Shown here: positions 46,661 to 57,610 of the stretch, piece by piece | Position numbering within the stretch: position 1 is the stretch's first letter | How the letters are laid out: each line of letters opens with the position of its first letter | Assembly (NCBI RefSeq): GCF_963259705.1 | Contig: NC_081847.1 | Span: 67,043,754 to 67,107,753 of the forward strand | Direction of reading: 5' to 3' | Length of the DNA stretch: 64,000 bases | Source: Myotis daubentonii | Taxonomy: Eukaryota; Chordata; Mammalia; Chiroptera; Vespertilionidae | Position numbers and translations under genes: made by a program | Notes under the pieces: generated by a model | Database searches by the model: none | Seen by the model: the letters and a program-made list of their open reading frames with translations, nothing else | Told to the model about the DNA's origin: nothing

Positions 46661-48300
46661 AGTAGTGTTCTGTTCGTTTCAGCAGTTTGTTCCTCAAGGA
46701 AGCTCCGTTGGGCCCTGCGCTTCTGATGACTGGCTGGCTGTTCTGTCTGCCAGCTCTGAGCTTCCTGGGAGGTACTGAGGTGCCACCCACTATCAGAAAC
46801 TGCCCTCGTTTTCCAGCACCCTGCTTGAAGCTCCAAGCGATCTACGTTTGTGTCTGTCTCCACCGGACTTGGCTGCCAGCAGGAGGGGCAAATCTACCCT
46901 CTGTGCAGGTTTGTTAGCGGCATGGGGCCCAGGGCTCCGTCTGCAAGCTTGCCCAGGTTCTCTGGGCTCCATCTCTGCCGGCCTTTGCCTGCCAGCCAGC
47001 TGTCAATCTTAACTACTCAAAAGTCTGTGTCTGAAAGGAAATTGGGGGGAATTGGGAATCTAGACGTCTGGGTCTCCCCTGAGGGGGAGGTGATGTTCAG
47101 AAAAAGCGGTGGATGTGTTTCCTTGTCCCAGAGCTACTCCTTTGCGAGTGGCCCAGAATATTGCTCTGGCCTTGGCTGGGCAGAGATCCTTGTATGCACT
47201 CCAGTGGGGTCAGCTGGAAACCTGGGGTTCCTACCAGCTCTCCCGCATGGGGAAAGCACCAGTCAGGGTCCCAGGAGAGTGGGATGGGTGGCCCTTCCCA
47301 GCCCAGTCCCTATGCTTCCTGAGACTGTTGCAACTCGTAGGCTTGGCCTCTGCTGTTGGCTCCTCTGTGAAGGTCAGCGTGCAGGTGTGGCAGGCAGGGC
47401 TCTTGAGGGCGGGGTGGGCTGTATCACTCAGGGCAGGTTGTTGGCCTTTTTCCTGAGCTGTGGCCTCTGGAGCAGCTAGCTCCTCTCAGGAGAAATGGCC
47501 ATTTCGGTTTGGGGGGTACAGCTGAATGCAGGACTCCTGGCTGCTGCTTTTCCAAGGCCCCCCCAATGCTTCCCACCCCAGGCTCTCCTTAGGCACCTTG
47601 AGTCCGCACCACCCTCCCTGGGCCAAAGCTTCGTGTGAGTCGCTGCTAATGAAATCCTGCGCTCTGGGTTTTAAAAACAAAAACAGAAAAACAGAAACGG
47701 AGGCTTTCTCTCCAGTCTGCTGGCTGCAGACTCCCCAGCGGCCAGCAGCCCTGCTGCCTTTCACAGCTGGATGTTACACGGGCTGCTGGTCTGGCTTTGG
47801 CGCAGCCCAGCCTGAGTCCTGGGCCTCAGCCTTCGGAGGGAACAGACCCCCCCCCCATAGCCCAGAGCTCCCTCCTCTCTCAGCCAGCCAGCCTGGAAGC
47901 TGGGTCAGCCCCTCTCACGACCTTGCCCTTCCTACCCGTCGATGTAAGTCTCCTCATCAGCTTGACCTCAGTTGGGAGTACGTTCCCCACTTTAGTTTTA
48001 TTTCCAGTCTGGTCCTTTGAGACTGATGATCTGAGTGTGGCCCAGAAGTGAAGGTTTAGGCTACTGCTTCTCACTCCGAGTGGAATCCTTGGGCATCTCC
48101 TCTCGAAACCCAGGCCCTGCTCCGCTGCACCGTATGGAGCCGCAGAAAGGCCGCTGCCTCCCGCACCGGGGCCAGGAGCCTGGCTACCCCGCAGCTAAAT
48201 CCTCTGGACGCTGTGAAGTCTGCGGCCCTGCCATGCAGCCCTTACTCACCTATCTTCTGATGACTTCACAATGTACTGACCAGGTCATAAAATTTTAAAA
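46661..48300. other. GC-moderate unassigned block
   Basis: Overlapping open frames exist in several frames (up to 209 codons at 46850-47479) without domain signals or splice context. It may belong to the same composite repeat as the purine tract. No gene is supported. Confidence 0.4.
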
Positions 48301-48589
48301 ATGTATATTAATATACAAAGATTAGTATAGGCATAGACAAATACAACCAATGATGATTATATCTGCGGGGAGGGAGTATAATAAACTTTCTCTTTTTAAA
48401 TTACTGTCATGTTTGATTTTTTTTGTTACAATGAGTTTCTATTGTTGTGGTGAAAAGTAAAAAAATATACTTTTAACTGTACTATTTATGAAAAGTTTAA
48501 GTAAAGAGTTAGGTAGTAAATATTTTCCATAGTTGTCCATAATCGACAAATGCTCATGTTACAACTTTAAGTTAAAAGTGTAATGTAAG

Positions 48590-48810
48590 CCGAAACCGGT
48601 TTGGCTCAGTGGATAGAGCGTCGGCCTGCGGACTGAAAGGTCCCAGGTTCGATTCCGGTTAAGGGCATGTACCTGGGTTGCGGGCATATCCCCAGTAGGA
48701 GATGTGCAGGAGGCAGCTGATCGATGTTTCTCTCTCATCGATGTTTCTAACTCTCTATCTCTCTCCCTTCCTCTCTGTAAAAAATCAATAAAATATATTT
48801 AAAAAAAAAT
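48590..48810 (+). mobile_element. Ves SINE, young copy with perfect 16-bp target duplication
   Basis: It has a full head (CCGGTTTGGCTCAGTGGATA), an intact box-B-like GGTTCGATTCC, a CAGGAGGCAGCTGATCGATG body and an AATAAAATATATTT A-rich tail. The flanks AAAAGTGTAATGTAAG at 48574-48589 and 48811-48826 are identical. Confidence 0.97.
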
Positions 48811-48826
48811 AAAAGTGTAATGTAAG

Positions 48827-50110
48827 AGTGTACCCAGAAAATAAATTCAGTTATACAAATATTCATAGAAAATGTCTGGAAGGAAATTCACTAACATGTT
48901 AACAGTGGGTGTCATAGGCAGTGAAATCATGGATAATTATTTCTTCCATTCTAGTTTTTAATACTTTCCAATTTTCTATTATAAGCACGTATTATTTTTA
49001 TAATTGAAAAAATAAGCACTATTTTTTTTTTAAACTAACTGTAATTGCCAAGTATACTGCAGTATTCATGTCAGCGGGTTGCCAAATTTTCTTCCCGGCA
49101 AAGAAGTCTGCTTGGAAAATCAGAGTTGATCTTGGTAAGAACAGGTTCTAAAGAGCAAGAACCTGAGGACGCATGGGGAGAATGCGCAGGTCACGTCCTT
49201 TTTCAGCCGCGGGTGGGGCGACTCCTGCCAAGTGACGGGAACATTCAGGGGTATTGAAAAGGCCACCCTCCCCTGGTCCATACTTGGCACATTCTAATGA
49301 GCTGCCATTTTCTATGTAGACCAGATTTCTGATTCCATATTCCTCACAACGCCTACCCTTTCAACACCCCGTGGGGCGATGCTCTCAGCAGGTGGCATTC
49401 TGCGTGTTCCTGAGACGCTACCTCTGCAGATTGATGCTATGCTTTGTTAGTGGGAAAGCGTATTCTCACAGCTCAGGAGAACAAGCACATGCCTGGAATG
49501 CAGCCCTCAGCAGCTCTTCCTGAACCGGCCCTTCCCCAGCACATATGTGTGTGCTTCAGCACTCCCCACCCCTATCCTCAGTCCTTGCCTGGACAACTTG
49601 GAGCTCCTGCTTCTTAAAAGGTGCAGTGGGAGAACAAGAATACAAAAGGTAGGACGCCTGCCCTCAGAGAAGTTCATATGGGAGAATGTAAGTGCCCTAA
49701 GAAAGGTCAAGGTGACGTGTCTTGTGCGAGATGAAGAGATTGATTCAGTTTTAATGGTCCTTAGGGGTTGCCTTAAAGGCCAGGAAGTGAAGTTTTGGAG
49801 TTGAGGGAGGGGTGGATGAGGAGTAGAGATGGAGAACAGAGGCCAGGTCCTGATCTTATCTGCTATGGCTTGCTATGAGGTTTGAATTCTGTTCAAAGTA
49901 GCAGAGATCTCTAAGCTCTGCTGAGGAGCTGTGTGTAAATAATTTCATGTTTCAAACAGTTTACAAAAATGCTCAGGATATTTTGAAATTTATAAAATAA
50001 TATGGGAAGTCTTTTTGGAAATGAAAAATTATTTTATATTGAAAGTCATTAATCTTTACTTTTTTATTTCAAATTTGAAATTACATCCTATACCTTGACT
50101 TCTTAAAGTG
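48827..50110. other. Intergenic, nothing recognised
   Basis: AT-rich at the left, mixed at the right. No element with clear boundaries and no gene is seen. Confidence 0.45.
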
Positions 50111-50114
50111 AAGC

Positions 50115-50781
50115 TCCTATGTATATAAAACCCTAATATGCAAATAGACCGAACAGCGGAACAACCAAACAACCAAACAACCAGTTGCCATGACGTGCGC
50201 TGACCACCAGAGGGTGCGTGTGGAACATGGCAGGTGTCAGCTGTGGCGGGTGGTGGAGCAGGTGAGCAGGGGTGCCAGACCAAGGCGGGGTGCTGGTCGC
50301 TGTCATCGAGGCGAGCCTCTGGTGGTTACTGAAAATTCTTTGGTCCCACGCACCATGGTCCTGCTAGGTGCTCACACCTGCTGCTGGTGCCAGAGCTGCT
50401 ACTCGCACCCACTGCCGGTGCCCAGCGCCGGCCCCAATCGTTCTGCGCCATCAGTGGGTGCCAGCAGCGGCTACCAGCCCTGATCACTCCTGAGGGCTTC
50501 TCCACCTCCCCCTGCTCCTGAGGGGCAATCGGAGCAGCAGCAGCTGCTCGTACCCACTGCTGGCACCAGCCCCAATCACTCTGTGCCATCAGCAGGTGCA
50601 AGCAGAGCCAGCACTGTCAGGCGGTGGGAGTGGGGCTGCTGGCAGGCAGGGGACCAGGACCATGGTGGGGGGGCCTGGGCAGGGGCACGGAGGATGGGCT
50701 GTGACTCACCCCTATGCCCACTGCAGCCTCATGGCCCACAGTTCCTTTCAAGGTGCACAAATTCATGCACTGGGCCCCTAG
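50115..50781 (+). mobile_element. HeliBat-type non-autonomous Helitron, 667 bp
   Basis: It begins TCCTATGTATATAAAACCCT...AATATGCAAATAGACCGAAC, the HeliBat 5' terminus, and ends in CTAG followed by host T. The required 3' hairpin is present just upstream: GTGCA/TGCAC around CAAATTCA (50751-50770). No target duplication or inverted termini are expected or seen. The GC-rich body carries a diverged direct repeat (about 50393-50468 and 50540-50605) but no Rep/helicase coding. The base before TC is C, not the usual A, possibly by mutation. Confidence 0.9.
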
Positions 50782-51019
50782 TACTAATTATAAAACCAAC
50801 CCTGTTCATGGTTCTCAGCAGCTGATCATCTTAGGTCAGGAGATGACGTAGTTGATAGCACAGAAGACAACTAGCAGGTAGCATGTGTACTGTTAGTAAT
50901 TTTGAGACTGAAATTTGGCCCTTACCTTCAAATGGTCTTTATTTTACCAGTGGACAACTTGATTACACATATGTATGAGGTCATTTCTCTTGGCTGAATC
51001 AACTAGATTTCAATGTATA

Positions 51020-51165
51020 ATAGGTTAACATAGAACTGCAATCTAACAGGGCTAGGAGAACTTAAAAATTACCTGGTCCAATTCCCCCTTCACTTTATGG
51101 TAAAAGAAAATAAAACTAAGTGACTTAAACTTACACAGTTAGTAAAAGGCAAGGTTGAAATTCAA
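51020..51165 (-). mobile_element. MIR-like relic, antisense
   Basis: ACCTGGTCCAATTCCCCCTT, AAATAAAACTAAGTGACTTA and CACAGTTAGTAAAAGGCAAG follow the antisense layout. Confidence 0.65.
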
Positions 51166-51174
51166 ATCCAAGTT

Positions 51175-51402
51175 ATTCTTTTTTAAAAATATATATTTTA
51201 TTGATTTTTTACAGAGAGGAAGGGAGAGAAATAGAGAGTTAGAAACATTGATGAGAGAGAAACATGGATCAGCTGCCTCCTGCACATCCCCCACTAGGGA
51301 TGTGCCCACAACCAAGGTACATGCCCTTGACCGGAACCGAACCCGGGACCCCTGAGTCTGCAGGCCAATGCTCTATCCACTGAGCCAAACCAGTCAGGGC
51401 AG
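51175..51402 (-). mobile_element. Ves SINE, reverse orientation
   Basis: On the plus strand it reads tail (TATATTTTATTGATTTTT), then CAGCTGCCTCCTGCACATCC, and ends with the inverted head CTCTATCCACTGAGCCAAAC. The flanking repeat ATCCAAGTT lies at 51166-51174 and 51403-51411. Confidence 0.95.
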
Positions 51403-51526
51403 ATCCAAGTTTTTCAATTCTAAATTCAATGTTCATACCATATAGTCAGCTATCATAAAACCTTCACTATTGTCTCTGGGGTTTTTTTGTTCTTTTTTTT
51501 TTCTACTTACAATATTTATAGATCAA

Positions 51527-51828
51527 CTAGAGGCCCAGCGTATGAAATTCATGCATGGGTGCGGTCCCTAGGACTGGCTGGTGATCAGGGCCGATCGGTG
51601 CCTTCCAGTTGCCGGCTGGGGCCTTCCTGTTGGCTGCCAGCTGCTGGCGGGGGGCCTGCCGAATGGGGGGAGGGACCGCAGGAGATTGGCTGGCCACGGG
51701 AGGTTGGCTGTGGGAGCGCACTGATCACCAGGGGGCAGCTCCTGCATTGAGCATCTGCCCCTGGTGGTCAGTGCATGTCATAGCAACCAGTCATTCCCAC
51801 TTTCCAGTTGCTTAGGTTTTTATATAGA
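51527..51828 (-). mobile_element. HeliBat-type Helitron, short copy, reverse orientation
   Basis: On the minus strand it starts TCTATATAAAAACCTAAGCA (51828 downward; the exact start is ambiguous within a GATA repeat) and ends GGGCCTCTAG at 51527, followed by T. The 3' hairpin CATGCATGAATTTCATACG-like segment precedes the CTAG. It shares ends and the CACTGACCACCAGGGG segment with the copy at 50.1 kb. Confidence 0.88.
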
Positions 51829-52174
51829 TAGATAGATGTTTATTGTATATGCTTTTTATGAGGTTCCTTATCAAGTTATTTACCTACCTTGAGTTCATGA
51901 AAATATTCTCCTTTCACATTTCGGTTTATAATGCAGCTCAAATTCCTTTTATGTATGGCATAAGGTAGGAGCCAAACACCTCACCCCCCCCCCCGCCCCC
52001 CACAGACCCCATATATGGTATCCACTTTAGCCACTATTATTTGATTAAAAGACAATTTGTTTTCTAGGTATCGAAGGTCTCCTGCTTAGGAAAATGGATG
52101 TTAACAATGGAAAAAAGACGTGTAAAATCAACAAAATAAATACACTGTATTGTGATTTTTCTGTTGGCCTGGAG

Positions 52175-52498
52175 CAGGGGTGTGCAGAATAAGGTCATCA
52201 GGCCAAATCCAACTCTCTGCCTGTTTTTGAATATGCCTGCAGGTATGAATGGCATTTCAATGGTTGGGGAAAAATAATATTTTGTAACATGTGAAAAATA
52301 TATAAAACTCACATTTCAGTGCCCCCAAGTGCAGATTTTTTTGGAACACAGCCATGGGTCTGTATTTAGATTTTGCACTGGCTGCTTTTGTGCTACAAGG
52401 GTAGAGTTGAGCAGTTGCAACAGTGACCTTCTGGCCAGCAATGTGGCCAGGCAATGCCTAAAAACGCTCACTTCTTAGAAAAAGTTTGCCGATCTTTG
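52175..52498 (+). mobile_element. MER3-like hAT (Charlie) relic
   Basis: CAGGGGTGTGCAGAATAAGG at the start and AAAAAGTTTGCCGATCTTTG at the end resemble the inverted termini. The middle (TTTTTGGAACACAGCCATGG, GTTGAGCAGTTGCAACAGTG) matches the eutherian MER3-type consensus. Termini are decayed and no clean duplication is visible. Confidence 0.75.
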
Positions 52499-52799
52499 GC
52501 CCAAGAGTGTGTGGTAGCATCACAACCTTGCCTTTGGCCAGTGCTCTAAAGATGAGCGTCTTCACAGTAAGAAAGCTGAGGGCTAAGCAGGGTTGTTTGG
52601 GGTTCTTTGTTTTTAATGGAAACTCACACGTAGGTCCTGGTGAAAATTCAGAACAAAAAGATAAAGAGAAGATCCTAAAATCCTCAGAGAGAGAGAACAG
52701 GCTTTCTAGAAGGTTTTGTAATTTTCCACCAAACTTTTCATGAGTAACACTAGGCAGACGACAAGCTATTTTTAAAATTTCTGGGGTGAGCAATTTACT

Positions 52800-53857
52800 A
52801 GATGGCTGTAAACTACTTGGCTGTTTAAGTGTCTGTCTCAGTTTCCCTATTCCATTTGTCTATCTTTAGTAACTGCTCTCTGCTAACAAGAGCGGGCCCT
52901 GGTCCCTGCCTGTGTCGGGTATTGAAGTCTCTCCCAGCCTGATATAAGGAAGACAAGGGCAGGGGATCCGAGACTGGAACAGAGAGGCTGCTAGCTGAAT
53001 CTAAGTAGGGGTGGGCTGGAATCCCCAAGTATCATCATCTTCATATGGAATTGTATCATTCCAGAAGCAAAGTTAGTGGATTGCTTCATATTTCATTGGC
53101 TCAATTATGTAGTCGGGACCCCATCACTCAGGAGACGGTCATGTGTGCAGGTGACTCCATGTCCAGAGGGCAGGTGTACCTTCTGTCTCCGCATTGATGA
53201 GCCACGTCCACCACAATTAGAATAATTTTGCTTTGTTTTGTTTCATCCCAGGAGTGTTTAGGAATTTTTAGGTTTCAGATTTTGAAGAGATGTAAAAATC
53301 TATTTGAAAACTTATTTCGGACGGGGGCAGTGATATTTGTAAATCCAAATAGTGTTGCTAAGGAATACACACCGTGAGATAAACTGTGATGAAAAATACA
53401 AAGAAAACATGATCTCTAGTACTATGGCCCAGCATTAAAATTGAGCTTAATGAAGCATCTCCTACCATGATGCTTCTGAATGCGAACGTGTTACCTTCAT
53501 GGTTCACATGGGGAAGAGTACTCAGTGTGGGGGGCTTTGACGGCCACTTGGCTATGTTTCACTTCATCTCTGATTGAGTCCTTTTGCCCCAGTATAAAGA
53601 AAAAAAATCTGGGGTGAAGAATTTGCAACCTAGAATCCTAGACCCACATACCCCTTATATCAATGTGAAGAGAAAGAAATCTAAAAAGATGAGAATTTAG
53701 AGTTTATTGCTCATATTCTTTATATTAAAAAACATCTACCTGAGTTATTATAGCAAAATAAAACAAAAAAGAGCTCTAATAGAAAGACTGTAGAAACTGT
53801 ATGTGACCAATAAGAAAGGAAAGCAGCCAGAATAAAAATATAAAGGATCTAATAAAT
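52800..53857. other. Intergenic, nothing recognised
   Basis: Mostly AT-rich sequence with no supported gene or element. Confidence 0.45.
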
Positions 53858-54010
53858 GATAGTTCTCGATCTTTAATGTATGGGAGAATCACATTCAGTG
53901 CATATTAAAATTGCAAAATTTCCGAGAGCTCTTCCAGAGATTCTGATGAAGTGGTTTCAGATACAAAGCTATGTGTTAAAAAAAACTCTCTTTGAGATAC
54001 TGCACTAGGT
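53858..54010 (+). mobile_element. MER5-like hAT relic
   Basis: Segments such as GGGAGAATCACATTCAGTGC and CCAGAGATTCTGATGAAGTG are in the order expected of a decayed MER5 copy. Confidence 0.55.
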
Positions 54011-55910
54011 TCTGGGCTCTCTTTAGCAGCGGTTTTCATGACAAAGAATGAACATTTTCTTCTCTGTGGGTCCAATCATACCATTTAGTATTTTTACTCA
54101 TACAACAAATACTTATTCAAATGTTTATTGACTACTGCAGACCAAGGGACTGTTCTCTTCTAGGCTTTTGGATTATATCCATGCTAAAGCAAATGAACAT
54201 CCCGGCCTGTGGAGCTTTTTCTTTTCCTTTTTTCTTTCTCTCTCTCTTTCTGTCCATATCAGCAATTTGATTTCTAAACATGTCTATTCAATTTATTGCT
54301 CTTTCTAAATTATTAATTAGATCTAGAATAGTGGGTTGTTTTTTTTTACTTTTCTTTATCTTTCTCTTTTTCATCTGTTTGTTACCTTATTGCCTCCGCA
54401 TTGAGCTAGTTTTATTGAATCCATATCATGAAAAATACCTAAAAGTCTTTTCTGTTTCTTAGATTATGTTTTCCTCCAGACTGGGTTCTTTGATTGTTAT
54501 TTAGATGTAATATTTTATGCATTTTGGTTGTTGTAGATTTGAATAGCTTCATATCATTTCTTTTCATCTTACACATACTTATGATGGTACCCATATGCCC
54601 AGATCTTCTATCTGTTCTGCTATCATATGGATAAGTTCTCTTTAATATTTATTCCACCTGATCTGACAGTCATTTGTCTTCCTCTCTGAGCCCCAATATG
54701 TAGCTTAAGAGTTGCATTATATTAAATTTGTGTGAACTGAGGGCATGTTGTTGTTAAGGATTAAGGGTGGGGGAGGGGAATGCTAACCCAGCTAGAATTA
54801 TTTGAAGCCCTCACCAGGGCACAACACTGCTCTCATCTGAATATTCATTTAGTGTCTTGTACTGGGGATGCTCACCCTCAAAGAGATGTGCCCCACTCCA
54901 ATGGACTCTGAGTCATCTTCTCCGCACAGCAAAGCCTAGAGCATGGCTCCTCTGGCCTCTTCTATAACCTGGTGACGTGTAAGGTTTTCCACTCCCAAGA
55001 GTTTTTCTTCTGTCTTCACTGAGGCTGCATAGCTTTATTCTCCACTCATTTTTCTTCGAACTGGAGGACATTAGTGAGAATTTTCTGTATTTCCTTGTTT
55101 GGAAGTAGGTGAAGAGGAGGATTTGCAGTTTAAAATCCCTCTTCAGGATCTCAGTAAAATACCTTAGTGGACATTTGACATGTCAAAATTTAGACTGCGG
55201 AGCCTACCCCTATGTTGGAGAAAAACTTACAGATGAGAAAGAGTACTGGGGACTGCAGCAAGCTAAGGGAGAGATGAGAACACATTAAAAGCAGAAAGGA
55301 GAGAGCCCAGCTATATGGCCAGATACTGATAATGAAATGTAAATTAAAAAGACCAATGGAATATCCACTGATGTGTATTTTTTGTTTGATATGCTATGTT
55401 GCAATATTAAACTGCTCCACAGCTGCTAAAGGTCAGTCAAACACAACATTGAGTCAGGGGTACTTACAAGAGTGAAAATGGCTTTATGGCTCTTGTCCCA
55501 AGAAAAAACGTCATGTGCAAAAAGCAAAGGAAGCAAAATTCAGAAGACAGATTACAAAATCAGTGGAAGCTGAGACTTACGGTAAATACAGGAGTGATCA
55601 AGAGAATTATAATTCCTCCACCCTATTAAACCCTGGAAATATTGACTGGGAAAAACAGGTGCTTAAGTTTTTTTATCAGCTGCCAATTTACTTCCCCATA
55701 CTGGACTTCAAAGTTTCTTTTCAAAACATATACCTGCACATTTAATATATGTTTGTTATTTTTGTTAAACAAAATGGTTTAGATATATTTGTTGTTTTTC
55801 TTTAATAAGACATGGCAAGTATACTCCACGTATCCATGGTTACTCTGTGAAATTATAAATTTCCTAGTAAATAAATTAAAAGAGTATGCTTTGAATAATT
55901 TGGTTAAATT
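54011..55910. other. Intergenic, unassigned AT-rich sequence
   Basis: Text at 54250-54760 (TCTATTCAATTTATTGCTCT and onward) may be an old antisense LINE, but no firm landmark was found. No gene is supported. Confidence 0.4.
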
Positions 55911-55925
55911 AAAATACCTGAATCA

Positions 55926-56081
55926 GTCCTGGCTGGTTTGCTCAGTGGATAGAGCGTCGGCTTACACACTGAAGGGTCCCAGGTTTGATTCCGTTCAAGG
56001 GCACATGCCCAGGTTGTGGGCTCAATCCCCAGTGGGGAGTGTGCAGGAGGCAGCCGATCAATGATTCTCTCTCATCATTGA

Positions 56082-56137
<56 letters not shown>

Positions 56138-56160
56138 ATCAATAAAAATATATATTTTTA
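55926..56160 (+). mobile_element. Ves SINE with long (CT)n tail
   Basis: The tRNA-derived head GGTTTGCTCAGTGGATAGAG is followed by a B-box-like GGTTTGATTCC, then CAGGAGGCAGCCGATCAATG, a (CT)n tract of about 50 bp, and an AATAAAAATATAT tail. The flanking direct repeats are AAAATACCTGAATCA and AAAATACCTGGATCA (55911-55925 and 56161-56175), with one mismatch. Confidence 0.95.
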
Positions 56161-56173
56161 AAAATACCTGGAT

Positions 56174-56261
56174 CATCACTCAGCTTTCTTATTTATAAAA
56201 TTCTTAGTTATAAAATTCATCACTCAGCTTTCTTAGTTATAAAATTCTTAATCTGAAAACA
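56174..56261 (+). repeat. 44-bp tandem duplication, two copies
   Basis: CATCACTCAGCTTTCTTATT at 56174 recurs as CATCACTCAGCTTTCTTAGT at 56218, followed by the same TATAAAATTCTTA text. It lies directly after a Ves SINE. Confidence 0.9.
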
Positions 56262-56379
56262 TAAAGTTAAAATACTCCATTAAACCAGGATACACCTTCT
56301 ATCTCTGTGAAGAACATTAACTTACCACCATACCAAATGGCTAGACTGCACCCTTTGCAGATGAACAAGCAGCAAATGA

Positions 56380-57060
56380 GTCTCCTTGATTAATGATTTG
56401 AGTTGAGTCTTCCTGACTGTGGCATATATCATGGTTTAAAATGTGATTAGCATGGACTCAATGAAAATAAAATTCACACTACCTGGAAGCCATGTATATT
56501 CAAAGATGGATAGTTTGTTATCATGTAAATAACTATGAGAAGCAAGCCACTCTTGTAATTTTCAAAATAAAAGCAACTAGAAATTTCTATTCAATGGAAT
56601 TTGAGGCTTTATGCCTCAAAGTGATATGTCCACTTCATTTTCATTATCGATGACTCTAGATCACATTCCACGAACCTTGACATAATTATGTCAAGAAAAA
56701 ATATAAAACAAAAAGATGTGCCATGCTGCTGCACGTCTGCTTGCCAAATTGGAAGAGAAGAAAAAGAGTTATTATGCCGTTTTGCTCTACTGCTGCATTC
56801 CAGCAGTTTTAATTGAAAAACATCATCCATCATGCTTTGCATGACAATTTTTCTTTGCCATTTTCTCCCAGCTCATCATAACATAATTACGTTCCATTTT
56901 TCTAGCCAGGGGCCTATATTTTCTTTCATACAGGACAACAGCTGCGAAGCTCAACCTTGATGCCTCCTCAGATGGTGAAATGTGTTTGTTTTTTGCTTCA
57001 GTCTTACCAATTCTAATTTTCACACTCCTGCTTGACAAATTTTCTTGCTAAAAAAAAAGA
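56380..57060. other. Repeat-free AT-rich block, possible conserved enhancer
   Basis: No mobile element is recognised. TAATTA/ATAATT cores recur, including a perfect 20-bp palindrome at 56676-56695. Confidence 0.4.
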
Positions 57061-57424
57061 GAAAAAAATGCATTCAGCCCTGAAACTTTCATGGGGTTGT
57101 GCAAAGGAGCTTCAGGGTACCTAGTACTTGTCTGTACTGTAATTTATCCTGGAGCCAAGCTGTTTTGGAAATATGTTGAGAAGACTAATGTGGCTCTCAT
57201 TCTTTTTATAGCTTCATAATTGCTAAAGGAGAATTGTCTTTGTTTCCAACCCATCTGAACATTTTAATCCTTCTTTCTATTTATGTCTATTCATGTATAC
57301 TTGCATCAGTGTTTTCTGAGAGTTGGGAACATCAAGCCAAAATCTTGTCAATAAAAATCCTATTCTTCATGGCAAAAATTCTAAGACCTGGTATGAACGG
57401 TAATAACAGAGAACAGTTTTTGAG

Positions 57425-57610
57425 CATTACTCTGTAATCGACATTGTTTTAAATGTTTTTGGTGAGCTATCGAATCTATTGCTCATAAAAGTCATGAGGT
57501 AGGGGCTACTATCATCCTCATTTTTTAGAGGAGGGAAAGGAGGCTGAAAGGGATTCGAGAAACTTGCTTAAGAGCCCACAGCGAACATGGTTGAGCTGGA
57601 GAGTTAAATT
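57425..57610 (-). mobile_element. MIR relic, antisense
   Basis: GAGCATTACTCTGTAATCGA, GTCATGAGGTAGGGGCTACT and GAGGGAAAGGAGGCTGAAAG follow the antisense MIR. Confidence 0.7.

Noticed and set aside
46850..47479. 209-codon plus-strand open frame
   Set aside because: A second frame is open over half of it, there are no domains, no splice or promoter context, and the region looks like repeat-derived DNA.
48590..48665. tRNA-like sequence at SINE heads (also at 11.79, 31.56, 51.40 and 55.93 kb)
   Set aside because: These are the tRNA-derived heads of Ves SINEs, embedded in complete SINE units with target duplications; they are not tRNA genes.
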